In this document: positions 9,278-17,465 of the stretch, piece by piece
Position numbering within the stretch: position 1 is the stretch's first letter
How the letters are laid out: each line of letters begins with the position of its first letter
DNA from: Spirogloea muscicola
Taxonomy: Eukaryota; Streptophyta; Zygnematophyceae; Spirogloeales; Spirogloeaceae
DNA length: 22,566 bases
Direction: 5' to 3'
NCBI GenBank assembly: GCA_009602725.1
Contig: WELB01000092.1
Span: 120,624 to 143,189 of the forward strand
The notes under the pieces: generated by a model
What the model was told of the DNA's origin: nothing
What the model saw: the letters and a program-made list of their open reading frames with translations, nothing else
Database searches by the model: none
Program-made: the position numbers and the translations under genes

Positions 9278-10026
9278 TGTAACGGTCCTGACCCTTAACA
9301 GCACAGTCAGGGGTCAGTACGTCCTTATTGGTTTCGGTCACTGGGGTTTAGAGACAAACCCCCAGCACAGTGAAGCACCACGTGTACTACGCAGCGGAAG
9401 TCCCGCCCTGAGGCGCTGCCGACAGGCAGCGACTCACCTCACAGGTACGGGCCAGCGACTGTCCCCAAGGGAGCAGCCACAGTCTTACTCACAGAGAGCC
9501 GTCGAAAGTCCGCGACGACGAGATGCGGCGACGGGCTGCAGCAGCAGGCGGCAGCGGGGCTGCGCCTCTCTCTTGCGGGCTTCACTGAGTTCGACCCAGT
9601 TCCCTCTGAGCCCGCTCTCAGCCCTACTTATAGTGCTTCACGTGCCACCCTCCCCAGGGGTCTCTGGGAGGTTCGTCTCAGGGCCCACCTACGAAAGGCG
9701 GGCCCGATACGGGGAATCTAGTGCGAGGGCAGACCACGCGGCGGGCGGCCGCCCTGCGGCGCCGCCGAGCGGCGCCCTGCGGCGCCGCCGAGCGGCGCCG
9801 CCAGTGAGTCAGCGGTCTCGCGCGGCGTCACAGGCGCGCGACACGTGTCTCATACACGTCACTGCGGGCACGACGGCAGAATCCGGATTATGCCGAGAAG
9901 CTCCGCTCTGGCTGACCGGCGGCGCGCCTGCACGTCACATCGTCAGCAGGCGCGTCACACCGCGCGACACCTCGCGCGGCGCTTAAGGCGCGAAGTTAAG
10001 CGTCCCGTAACGGCGGATACGTTACA
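9278..10026 (-). mobile_element. Solo LTR 1 (minus strand), with perfect 5-bp target-site duplication
   Basis: On the plus strand it runs from TGTAACGGTCC to GATACGTTACA, giving TG...CA ends in both orientations; 749 bp. The flanking bases are GCGCC at 9273-9277 and again at 10027-10031. It shares its start (GCCGTTACGGGACGCTTAA) and its end with LTR 2 at 11649-12511, in opposite orientation. A minus-strand TATA box lies at 9625-9632. A GC-rich stretch at 9746-9800 holds two copies of GCGCCCTGCGGCGCCGCCGA. It is the product of recombination between two LTRs of a full element, inserted into the gypsy RT/RNase H remnant. Confidence 0.9.
9625..9632 (-). promoter_or_regulatory. TATA box of solo LTR 1
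   Basis: Minus-strand reading is GCACTATAAGTAGGG, identical over the core to LTR 2 (12125-12132) and close to LTR 5 (14804-14811). Conservation between separate insertions supports a real LTR promoter. Confidence 0.65.
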
Positions 10027-10031
10027 GCGCC

Positions 10032-10739
10032 TGTCCTATGTGCTCAAACCGCAGACGTGCGGCCTGCCCGGCGGGAAGTAAAGCGGAAAAGGCATTGGGA
10101 CGGGGCTGCAAGGGTAAAAATGAGCAACGGTTACTACACAGGCAAGGGTCCAGGGGTTCGAGGATGTGTGAAGAACTCAACATTCTTTCCATCTCGGATT
10201 TTGCCTATATAGCCCGACGGACTGCGAGCCCGGCCGTGCGGGCCAGGGTAGGATAATTGGCACCCAGTCTCTCGTTGACGACCCAGACCCGTCCACGACC
10301 TGTCGTTGGCTATCAACAGGCTACCACCGACAAACTACCCATGCATCGGCCACGACCACCATCCGACAGTACCCCGTCAGTGCCCCGTCAATAGCAACTG
10401 ACGGTCTTTTACCCTCGGGCTGTAAATCACGTCGACATAAAAGCGCTAATGACGCCGTCAAGGTAGTCTGCAGCGCTGCCGCCTCCGGTCGCCGTTCTAG
10501 CGCCAGCACCATGCTGTCTCGCGCGTTACGACTCTAGGTTGCGCCGCTCTCAGCTCAAGGTCGAATCACGCTTCCCAGTCGTCAGCCTGGTGAAGTGTTC
10601 GTCTCCAGGCATCAGATGTCAAGCCTTTCCTGCGGCACTGACAGTTATGTATTGTCAGCCGGATGAGGTGTCTACTCTCCAGGAATCTGCCAATACATTA
10701 CCACTGCATTGACATTCCAACCATGTAAATATCGTTACA
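10032..10739 (+). repeat. LTR-A
   Basis: About 85% identical by eye to LTR-B (13675-14367) over nearly its whole length, same orientation. It contains TATATAG at 10206-10212 within a shared CCTATATAGCCCGACG. It ends ATCGTTACA, a normal LTR terminus. Its first 60 bases are diverged, so the start is approximate; it would begin right after the GCGCC duplication of solo LTR 1. No primer-binding site of the Met type follows. It may be the 5' LTR of a non-autonomous element with LTR-B as the 3' LTR, or an independent solo LTR. Confidence 0.65.
10206..10212 (+). promoter_or_regulatory. TATA box of LTR-A
   Basis: TATATAG lies about 175 bp inside the LTR and is kept exactly in LTR-B at 13844-13850, within a longer identical block. 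Confidence 0.55.
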
Positions 10740-11307
10740 CAGCACCACCCTTAAAGGCGTAGCGTCCTCGCACGCCACATAATCCTCAGGCCTCCTTAGG
10801 CCAGAGCCTCACGACACTGGCCTCTCTCGTCGTAGAGCCGCCTATTGATAGTACCATCGACCTGCCGCCCTCACCCAGATTGGCCATGCCAAATGAATAT
10901 AGGATCAGGCTTGCCTAGCAGGTTAGGGATCAGGCTTGCCTAGCCATGGCTCATCACACGACGTAATTGGACTTCATCGGTACATGTAAGGAAGGTTGAT
11001 GTTGGGATGAGAGGCAAGCATTACCCTGTAGCCCCCATCTTGGCTTCGTCCGTAGTGCCTTGTCCAAAGGGCCTTGCACAACGAAGTTGCTCAACATACG
11101 ACACACACCAATGCCATTGTGGCTTTCCCATACAAGACATATTCTTCGTCTCTGGGGTGGTACTCGCTTCATCTTCACCAGAAGCTCCAATCCACACGGA
11201 AAGCCGTCCACTGGTTGCCGTCAGTGGGCACGTCGCTTCTTGGGGCAGCCATATTGGCTTCTAACCCCGGCAGTTTGTCAAAGGTGGACCTTATCCTTCA
11301 AAAATAA
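10740..11307. other. Region after LTR-A without a recognised gene
   Basis: Nothing here matches a retrotransposon domain that I know. GGATCAGGCTTGCCTAGC is repeated at about 10901 and 10926. Frames of about 85 codons exist on both strands (10954-11211 minus, 11007-11264 plus) but show no motifs. If LTR-A and LTR-B bound one element, this would be its leader and internal sequence. Confidence 0.4.
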
Positions 11308-11315
11308 ATTGTCTT

Positions 11316-11430
11316 CCAGCAGCAGCAGCGGTGGTGCAGCAGCATCAGCAGCAGTAGCAAAATAGCACCAGCAGCTACTACAGCAGCAGCACAGCATATG
11401 CACCAGGAGCAGCACCAGCATGAGTACAGC
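11316..11430 (+). repeat. Impure CAG/CAGCAG trinucleotide-rich tract
   Basis: Runs of CAGCAGCAG interrupted by GGTGGT, ATC, TAG and ACTAC triplets. Reading it on the plus strand gives a Gln/Ser/Ala-rich peptide in the frame described for 11308-13674. It looks like a decayed microsatellite. Confidence 0.7.
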
Positions 11431-11648
11431 CAGGAGACACAGAATCACTGTCATGATCTCACCGTTTGGATATGTCACATGGTGCTATCAGCATTACATG
11501 GCCGCAAGCCGCTTGAGGGACAATTGGGCCCGCCCAGGTGCAGCGACTCCCGCCCATCCTGGACTAACCCTCGCCAGCTTCCACCCTGCCAAGGGAGGAC
11601 CTTGCGGCGCCGCAAGGGCAGGCCTTGGGTCGACCCGCTCACACCCCA

Positions 11649-12511
11649 TGTAAAGTCCCCGCCGTTACGGGACGCTTAATTGCGAAATTAAGCGCTTTTG
11701 TGTAACCACTGACGCGCACACGACTGACACGTGCGACGCGCGAGCGACGCCCGAGCGACGCGCGAGGTGACGCGCGAGGTGACACGCCTGCCGACGATGT
11801 GACTTGCAGGCGCGCCGCCTCTAGGAGTGGCGGCGCATCTTGGGCTCCCAGAGATGAGATCCTCGGCGGGTTCTCGAACCGGCCGCCAGGAACACGTGTG
11901 GCGTGACTACGACGCTGCGGCGTGCCTGTGACACGCAAAGCGGCGCCGCAAGGCGGCGCCGCAGGGCGGCGCAGCTAGTCAGCGCCGCGCCGCAGGACGG
12001 CCGCCGCTTCCAGAAGGGAGCTGCGTGGCCTTGCCACGCACCCTTATCCCCTTGTCGGGCCCGCCTCGGTGGGCCTTGAGACAAGGCTCCCAGAGACCCC
12101 TGGGGAGGGTCGCACACGAAGCACTATAAGTAGGGCTGAGACCAGACTACCAGACTCAGGACACCCGGTCAACATCAGTGAAGCCCGCAAGAGAGATGCG
12201 CAGCCCCGCTGCCGCCTGCTGCCGCAGCCCGCCAACGCAGCCCTGCTGCTGCCTGCTGCTGCAGCCCGTTGCCGCATCCCGTTGTCGAGGACCTTCATCG
12301 GCTCTCCGTGAGTAAGACTGTGACTGCTCCTTTCAGGACAGTCGCTGGCCCGTACGTGAGTAGTGAGCTGCTGCCTGTCAGCAGCGCCTCAGGGCAAGTA
12401 AGTACGTGGTGCCCTCGCTGTGCTGAGGGTTCGTCTCAAAACCCCAGCGACCGACTTCCCATAAGGACCATCTAATGTCTACCCGCGCTCTTGCGGGTCA
12501 GGGTCATTACA
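11649..12511 (+). mobile_element. Solo LTR 2 (plus strand), nested in LTR 3, perfect target-site duplication
   Basis: Runs from TGTAAAGTCC to GGGTCATTACA, 863 bp, flanked by CCCCA at 11644-11648 and 12512-12516. It is a longer relative of solo LTR 1. Near the start GCTTAATTGCGAAATTAAGC (11668-11687) forms an 8-bp stem with a 4-base loop; LTR 1 keeps a weaker version. It has TATAAGTA at 12125-12132, then a CTGCTGCC-rich stretch and a CGTGAGTAAG segment. It inserted after LTR 3, since it splits it. Confidence 0.9.
12125..12132 (+). promoter_or_regulatory. TATA box of solo LTR 2
   Basis: TATAAGTA within GCACTATAAGTAGGGCTGAG, the same block as in solo LTR 1 on the other strand. The conserved CGTGAGTAAG at about 12307, in the presumed R/U5 region downstream, resembles a 5' splice site; its use is unknown. 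Confidence 0.65.
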
Positions 12512-13031
12512 CCCCAGGAGGGGGGGGGTGGTACGAGGAAAGCACTACGAGCCTTGAGCTGAGACCCGACAGGTATTCGGACCGGTGAAACCTGAGATTA
12601 GCCTTGCTGCTGCTGGCGCCGCGGCCGCCGCCGCAGCCTGCAGCGGGGTTTGCTGTGGGAAGTCCGCGGCTGCGCCCAGTGGGGACTGCTGCTGGCTTGC
12701 GCCCAGCAGGTGGAGTCGCCGCCGAATGGCGGCGCCACAGGGCCTGTCTTCCGCTGCGCCTATGCGCTAGTGCTTCACTGTGTAGTGGCTTCGCTCCTAA
12801 AGCCTTAAAGCCGAACCCAAGAAGGACGACTAACACTTAATGCGTTTGTAGGGGCGAGGTTCCTTACGATCACCGTCATCCTCTGAATTCTCAGGATCGC
12901 TCTCATGTCGAGGAGCTCCCCTTCGCTATTGCTTGCCATGCTCGCCGACACAAACGTCGAGTCGATGGCGCAGTTGGCACCGCAGGGCTCCAAGCAGCTC
13001 GTCCACCAGGCATCGTCGCGAGCAATGGAAC

Positions 13032-13540
13032 TGTGATGATCCAGCCGTTTGATCAAGCCACATGGGTCTGTTGTTATTACATGGCCGGTTGGGGCAAGTG
13101 GCCCGCCCAGGTGCGGGCCCCGCCCGTCCAGCAATATACCCCTCGCCAGGATCAACCCGTTCAAGTCAGCATCTTTGGCCGGCCGCAAGGCGGGCCATGG
13201 GGCGACCCGCTCACACCCCTGAAGAGGGCGTGGTACGGGGAAGCACGAAGTGCCTTGGTAGATGAGGCTCGACAGGAGTTCGAACCGGTGAAGCCTCAGG
13301 AGCAGCCTTGCCGCTGCTCGCTGCCGCAGCCGCCGTTGCACTCTGCTGCAGGGCCTGCTGCGCTGGCCTGCGCCCAGGAGGTGTAGTCGCCACCGGACGG
13401 CGGCGTCACAGGGCCTGTCTGCCGCTGCGCCGATGCGCTAGTGCTTAACCTGTGTAGTGGGTTGGTCCCTAAGCCCCCTACAGCCGAACTCAAGAAGGAC
13501 TGCTCACCCTGACTGCATGTGTGAAGCGAGGTTCCTTACG
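13032..13540 (+). mobile_element. Solo LTR 4 (plus strand), Gypsy-2 family
   Basis: Begins TGTGATGATCCAGCCGTTTG and ends GGTTCCTTACG, 509 bp. The complement of the Gypsy-2 3' LTR end (CAAACGGCTGGTTCATTACA) matches its start, and blocks such as CCCCCTACAGCCGAACTCAA and GAAGGACTGCTCACCCT match the Gypsy-2 LTR edge. The flanks are GGAAC on the left and GTAAAC on the right, an imperfect, probably decayed duplication. No internal region adjoins it. Confidence 0.78.
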
Positions 13541-13674
13541 GTAAACGGCCGCTCGCGTGCAGGAACTATTGCACACGCGCCACACATCCCGCTTCCGCAG
13601 CGCCTCCTTGCCTGCCATGGCACACACGCCGTGTGAGCGCTGGCGAGGGCTTGTCTTCTCTGATCATCGAAAGG

Positions 13675-14367
13675 TATGCTGTGGATCGCCAAACCCGGGC
13701 TGCCGGCGGCGCGAGATAAAGCGGGGAAGTCATTGGGACGGGGCTGCAACGGTAAATGTGAGCAACGGTTACAGCAGGGGCAGGGGTACAGGGGTCCGAA
13801 GATGGGTGAAGAACTCACCCCCTTTTCCATCTCGGGTTCCCCCTATATAGCCCGACGAACTGCGAGCCCAGCCATGCGGGCCCGGGTGGGAGAATTGGCA
13901 CCCAGTCTTTTGTTGACGACTCGTTTCGACCTGTGGACAGCTATCAACGGGCTACCACCGACAATTTACCCATCCATCGGCTACCACCGTCATCCGACGG
14001 TCTCCCGTCAATGCCCTGTCTAGCAACTGACGGTACACTACCCTCGGGCTATCATTCACGTCAACAATGACGACCGCTAATGACGCCTTCAAGGTAGTCT
14101 ACATCGATGCCGCCTCCCGTCGCCGTTCCAGCGCCAGCACCATGCTGTCTCGCGCGTCACAACTCCGGGTTAGGCCGCTCTCAGCTCAAGGTTGAATCCA
14201 CGCTTCCCACTCGTCAGCCTGGTGAGATGTTCGTCTCGAGGCATCTGTCAAGCCTTTCCTGCGGCACTGAGTCAATCCATTGTCGGCATGATGAGGAGTC
14301 TGGTCTCCAGGCATCTGTCAATACATCACTGCTGCATTGACATTCCAGCCATGTGAATATTCTTTCA
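13675..14367 (+). repeat. LTR-B
   Basis: Starts TATGCTGTGGATCGCC and ends ATTCTTTCA, about 690 bp. It aligns with LTR-A along nearly its full length, including CACCATGCTGTCTCGCGCG and AAGCCTTTCCTGCGGCACTGA. Its first 130 bases are the unit repeated three times at 6469-6866. TATATAG lies at 13844-13850. The right flank GCACG and the GCGCC left of LTR-A agree at three of five positions, too weak to prove a shared insertion. Confidence 0.7.
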
Positions 14368-14459
14368 GCACGCCTCGGGCCCACGCCCTGCGGGCTGGCC
14401 GGGTGGGCCAGCCCACCCTCGGGCCAACGCCCCGCATGGGCCAGCTCCCTTCGTCTCAT

Positions 14460-14710
14460 GGCCTTATGGCCTCAGTCCCTTGGCCTCGAGACCTCAGTCC
14501 CTTGGCCCTGTGAGGCGGGCTCTTTGCCTGCCTCATGGCCTCAGTCCCTTGGCTCCGTAAGCCAGTTTCGTGGCCTGGCGTGCCAATCTCTTGGCGCTAG
14601 TCAGTATTCAGCGCGCCAGTCTCTTGGACTCGCGCGCCGAGTTCTTGGCGCTAGTTCCCTCGGACTCGTGCGCCAGGCTTTGGCCCTGTGCGCCAATCTC
14701 TTGATGGAGT
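14460..14710 (+). repeat. Degenerate minisatellite inside LTR 5
   Basis: Two related motifs alternate: CCTCAGTCCCTTGGCC in the first part and (A/G)TCTCTTGG(C/A)GCTAGT-like units with GCGCGCC spacers in the second. Unit spacing is irregular (about 15-35 bp). Such U3 repeats can act as enhancer arrays in LTRs; that role is inference. Confidence 0.7.
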
Positions 14711-14803
14711 TGTCATATCCCCCTGTCAGGCCCGCCCCTCCGGGGGAGGGCCCTGGGGGCGACCCTTGTCACACCCTCTGGGGAGGGGTGTCTGGAGAAA
14801 CGC

Positions 14804-14811
14804 TATAAGTA
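14804..14811 (+). promoter_or_regulatory. TATA box of LTR 5
   Basis: TATAAGTA within CGCTATAAGTAGTGGGCC, in the same context as in solo LTRs 1 and 2. Confidence 0.6.
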
Positions 14812-15176
14812 GTGGGCCATGGGCGGACTTCTCAATCCGACCAAGCCGAGAGACACACAGCCCTGCTGCTGCCTAGCCAGCTCCGCTGCTGCCTGCTGCC
14901 GCCGCCGTTGCCACACTGCTGCTGCCGCCTGCCCATTGCCGCAGCTCGTTGCTGCGGTTCCCGCCGGCTCTCTGTGAGTATGGCCCTCCTGTGGGACAGC
15001 TACTGACCCTCGGGAGAGTCGCCGCCTTTGGGCGGTGCCTCAGGGTAAGACATCCGCTGCGCCTGTGTGCGTTGTGCGTTGGCGTTCTCTTGTATGAGGG
15101 TTGTCTCCTAAACACCCTATATTCGAACCCAAAGCAGGCTGACCCTAATTGTCTTCATAGGGATCAGCACACTACA

Positions 15177-15930
15177 GTTCGCCTGGCTCTGGCCGTGGTG
15201 CAACCAATACACCTGGGCCCGTGCAACCGACTTACCTGGGCCCTGGCTCTCTCGAGCCGTTGCTTTCTGGTAGTCAGCCGAGCGAGGCGTTCACCTCCTC
15301 GCACATCGTCTCCAGCAGGGCGAGGGGGGCAGGGTCCTTGACAGCCATTGCCGCCTCCGGATGCTACGTGAGGAGTGCGACTTAGCGCAAGTCTACAGAC
15401 CCTCTTGGCCGGAAGCCGTCCGGAGCTGTGCCAGCTCTTTGACCATCTCCTCCGCTGCTGCGGTCGTACCACCGGCCGAGAAGGACTGAGGCGCGCACTG
15501 GACTATCGGCGACTCCAAGCCGTCCAGGAAAACACCGAGGGCTCAATTCAGCTTCAATGGGTCAAGATACCACGCCTTTACAGTGAATGGCAAGACACCG
15601 CAGTACTGTTGGCCACCAGCAAGCGAGCAAGCAGGACAGCGCGATACCCCGCACCTCCAAACAGCACAGCAGACAGATATTCGCAGTAAAGGTCCAAGAC
15701 CGAAGCCAAAGCCGAGCTTGGCTGCCGGTTTCAACTCCCACTCACAAGTAGGCAATCCGCCAACGGAAGAGGTACGCGTGTAGAGAAGAATTGGCAACCG
15801 ATGCTATTGGTCGTGGTTCGCCGCGCTCTGTCAAAGTACTTTGCACTCAACGTGAAGTCAGGCCAGAGCATCAGGAAGATCCTTGCATCAGCAGTCTGTA
15901 AAGAACACAAGACCTGCAAGATGCAAGAAT
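15177..15930 (-). pseudogene. Gypsy-3 leader and gag N-terminus, truncated
   Basis: Read on the minus strand from the primer-binding site at 15943, the leader aligns with the Gypsy-2 leader (21859-22307), with shared CCAGCAAGCGAGCAAGCAGG-like and CTCAATTCAG segments on the plus strand. The first gag residues follow near 15530; the Gypsy-2 gag ATG equivalent is TTG here, so initiation is lost. A short recognisable stretch reads AAAEEMVKELAQL (about 15430-15470). Stops and frame changes follow, and LTR 5 cuts the sequence at 15176. Nothing of protease, RT or integrase remains with this copy. Confidence 0.65.
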
Positions 15931-15943
15931 TGCTCTGACATCA
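15931..15943 (-). other. Gypsy-3 primer-binding site, diverged
   Basis: Minus-strand TGATGTCAGAGCA follows the LTR end TTACA by two T residues, exactly as in Gypsy-2. Compared with TGGTATCAGAGC it has substitutions at positions 3 and 5, so priming by initiator-Met tRNA would be weakened. Confidence 0.7.
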
Positions 15944-15945
15944 AA

Positions 15946-16647
15946 TGTAACAACCCGATCCCTACACGCGCACTTAGGAGTGAGTTGTCCTTAGTGGATT
16001 TGTCTTTAAGGGGTTCCGGAACTAACCCCCTACACGAAGAACTGCACGCGCATCTGCGCAGCGGAAAACTTGGCCCTGTGGCGTTGCCATCAGGCAGCGT
16101 CTCCACCGCCTGGGCACCAGCCAGCAGCTAGCCCACCGAAGGCCAGCCACAGACGCCTCGCAGGAGCCAGCAGCGTCTTGCCGGCGAAGGGTTGCGGCAG
16201 CGGGTAGCAGCAGGGCCGCGCCTCCCTCTCTGGGCTTCAACGTTCGAATTTCTGACCGGTCTCTGCCCCAGACTCTTGTGCTTCCCGTGCCACCCCTCCT
16301 CCAGGGGTGTGTGGGGGTCGTCCCAAGGCCCACCCCGAGGGGCGGGCCGCACGAGGCCCACCCCGAGGGGTAGACCTGTCGAGGGAAGGTCACCCCCGGA
16401 GGGCAGGCCGCTCGAGGCACACCCCGACCTGTCGGTCGACCTGTCCGTCGACCTGTCGGAAGGCCCACCCCGAGGGGCCGACCTGTCGGAAGGCCCACCT
16501 CGAGGGGCGGACCTGTACGAGGCGCCAGGGTGGACACCGAGCCACCGAGGCCCCCGTGCGGGACCACCTGGCCAGGCCAGATCGGTCACGTGCCAACCTG
16601 TAAGCATATCCAACCGGTTGGGATTCACAGACAGTAGGAACGTTACA
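15946..16647 (-). repeat. Gypsy-3 5' LTR (LTR 6)
   Basis: On the plus strand it runs from TGTAACAACCC to GGAACGTTACA, 702 bp. Its left side adjoins a primer-binding site and leader, which makes it a 5' LTR of a minus-strand element. The right part matches the partial Gypsy-1 LTR at 5640-5808, so Gypsy-1 and Gypsy-3 belong to one LTR family. The box corresponding to TATAAGTA in LTRs 1, 2 and 5 has decayed to an AAGAGTCT-like sequence. The outer flank is CGCGG (16648-16652). Confidence 0.8.
16322..16520. repeat. Interspersed short repeats inside the Gypsy-3 LTR
   Basis: GGCCCACC(C/T)CGAGGGG occurs at least four times and CGACCTGTC(G/C) at least five, partly alternating with GGAAGGCCC. The related LTR at 5640-5808 keeps one degenerate copy. 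Open frames on both strands through this region are a consequence of the repeat. Confidence 0.75.
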
Positions 16648-16842
16648 CGCGGTGAGCTTGAAAGTAGGAAAGCTGATTCGAGCCTTACAATGTCCTGCAG
16701 ATGGGGCAATAGGCTGTTTAAGGGGGTCACCTGTACCCAGGAGTGAGCACATTCATAGTCGACAAGCTAAGCTGAGGAGCCAGAGCACCACAGGCAAGCC
16801 AATAGCCAGTATAACGATCCCATCGTTGTGAGCGCCAACTGG
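16648..16842. other. Short stretch without recognised features
   Basis: This lies outside the Gypsy-3 LTR and before the LTR-7-like block. I see no domain, repeat or motif in it. Confidence 0.5.
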
Positions 16843-17465
16843 TGTTGTTAACGCTTACATGGTGTTCGAATGGTTGTGGGCAAGTTCCTCGGGACTGACC
16901 CAGGTCTTTGACCGTTAGCCCCGGGCCGCACGGTACGAACCGCCCTGGCACTTGTGCTGTTGTGGTTCCGTCCAGGCTCGTCCGAGTGACCTCGCATGCT
17001 CCCGTCATGCTCGGCCGCGACAACCTCGGCGCATGCGTGGGCCCGGACGCCCCCGGCGGCATGGTCGGTCGCGGCCATGCTCGGCCATGCCCGGCATCAG
17101 CCATGCTTGGTGGCATGCTCTGCCGCGGCCATGCCCGGCGCCATGGTGCCTGCTGGAGACATCTCGGGGTTCCCTCGTCGGGCACGCTCCTCGCGGGCGA
17201 GCCTTGGGGCGACCCCCATGCACTGCCTAGGGGGGGGGGGGCGCGGAAAGCACTATGGTATGGAGCAGCGAGGGACCCGACCGGAGGCCGGGGGACTCAG
17301 TGAAGCTCCGAGGTGGGACTCAGTGAAGCTCCGAGAGAGGCGCAGCCCCTGCCGCTGCCTGCTGCAGTAGACCGCTGCCCCGCACGGCTCGTTGCTGGCT
17401 CGCTTTGGAGACCTTGGCGGCGTCCCGCGGGAGGTAAGGCTGCAGCGGGTGCCCAAGGGTGAAGC
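16843..17465 (+). repeat. LTR-7-like block (plus strand), boundaries uncertain
   Basis: It has the order of signals seen in the other LTRs: CTTGGGGCGACCC, a G-run of 12 (17230-17241), GCGGAAAGCACTAT, AGTGAAGCTCCGAGAG (in two tandem 23-bp units at about 17287-17332), a CCGCTGCCTGCTGC stretch, and GGAGGTAAGG. A run of GCATG/GGCCATGC motifs fills 17020-17155. The TATA position reads CTATGGTAT, so it is probably dead. A possible start is TGTTGTTAACG at 16843; the 3' end is interrupted by LTR 8. Confidence 0.5.

Larger units (their letters stand above)
11449..12868 (+). mobile_element. Solo LTR 3 (plus strand), interrupted by solo LTR 2
   Basis: Starts TGTCATGATC and ends TTCCTTACG, with the last base changed from the expected A. 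ATCAC flanks it at 11444-11448 and 12869-12873, a perfect 5-bp target-site duplication. With the nested LTR 2 and its duplicated 5 bp removed the LTR is 552 bp, close to the 536 bp of the Gypsy-2 LTR, to which it is related: both hold GCGCTAGTGCTT, TGTGTAGTGG, GCCGAAC and AGAAGGAC blocks in the same relative order. It belongs to the Gypsy-2 LTR family in opposite orientation. Confidence 0.88.
11308..13674 (+). pseudogene. Unknown frame split by two LTR insertions
   Basis: If the insertions at 11449-12868 and 13032-13540 (with one copy of each flanking duplication) are left out, a single plus-strand frame stays open over three blocks: 11308-11448, 12874-13031 and 13547-13674, about 140 codons. 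The first block is glutamine/serine-rich from a CAG-type repeat, then His/Gln-rich (MHQEQHQHEY). The later blocks are Arg/His-rich without a known domain. It ends at LTR-B. It could be part of the internal ORF of an LTR-A/LTR-B element, or a host exon. The second join relies on an imperfect duplication, so the frame continuity there is provisional. Confidence 0.35.
14368..15176 (+). mobile_element. LTR 5 (plus strand)
   Basis: The 3' half has the shared LTR architecture: GGGGGCGACCCTTGTCACACC, then GCTATAAGTAGTGGG (TATA at 14804-14811), then a CTGCTGCCTGCTGCCGCC-rich stretch, CTCTGTGAGTATG, and GTCTCCTAAACACCC near the end at CACTACA. The 5' half is mostly a degenerate minisatellite. The left edge is not a clear TG and is placed only at the end of LTR-B. 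It separates LTR-B from the Gypsy-3 gag remnant and probably truncated that gag. The right flank is GTTCG; no left partner is found. Confidence 0.6.

Noticed and set aside
9204-9986. 260-codon plus-strand frame as a gene
   Set aside because: It runs from the RNase H remnant straight through solo LTR 1 on the opposite sense; no protein resemblance within the LTR.
12869-13031. Internal region of an element bounded by LTR 3 and LTR 4
   Set aside because: LTR 3 has its own perfect target-site duplication, so it is a complete solo insertion and not one end of a pair with LTR 4; the 163 bp between them read on in the frame of the surrounding host DNA.
14353-14808. 151-codon plus-strand frame in LTR 5
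   Set aside because: Open only because of the minisatellite; repeated Ser/Leu/Gly/Ala words and no start context or domain.
16128-16730. 200-codon minus-strand and 184-codon plus-strand frames
   Set aside because: Both lie in the Gypsy-3 LTR and its short repeats; Arg/Pro/Gly-rich shadows without domain.
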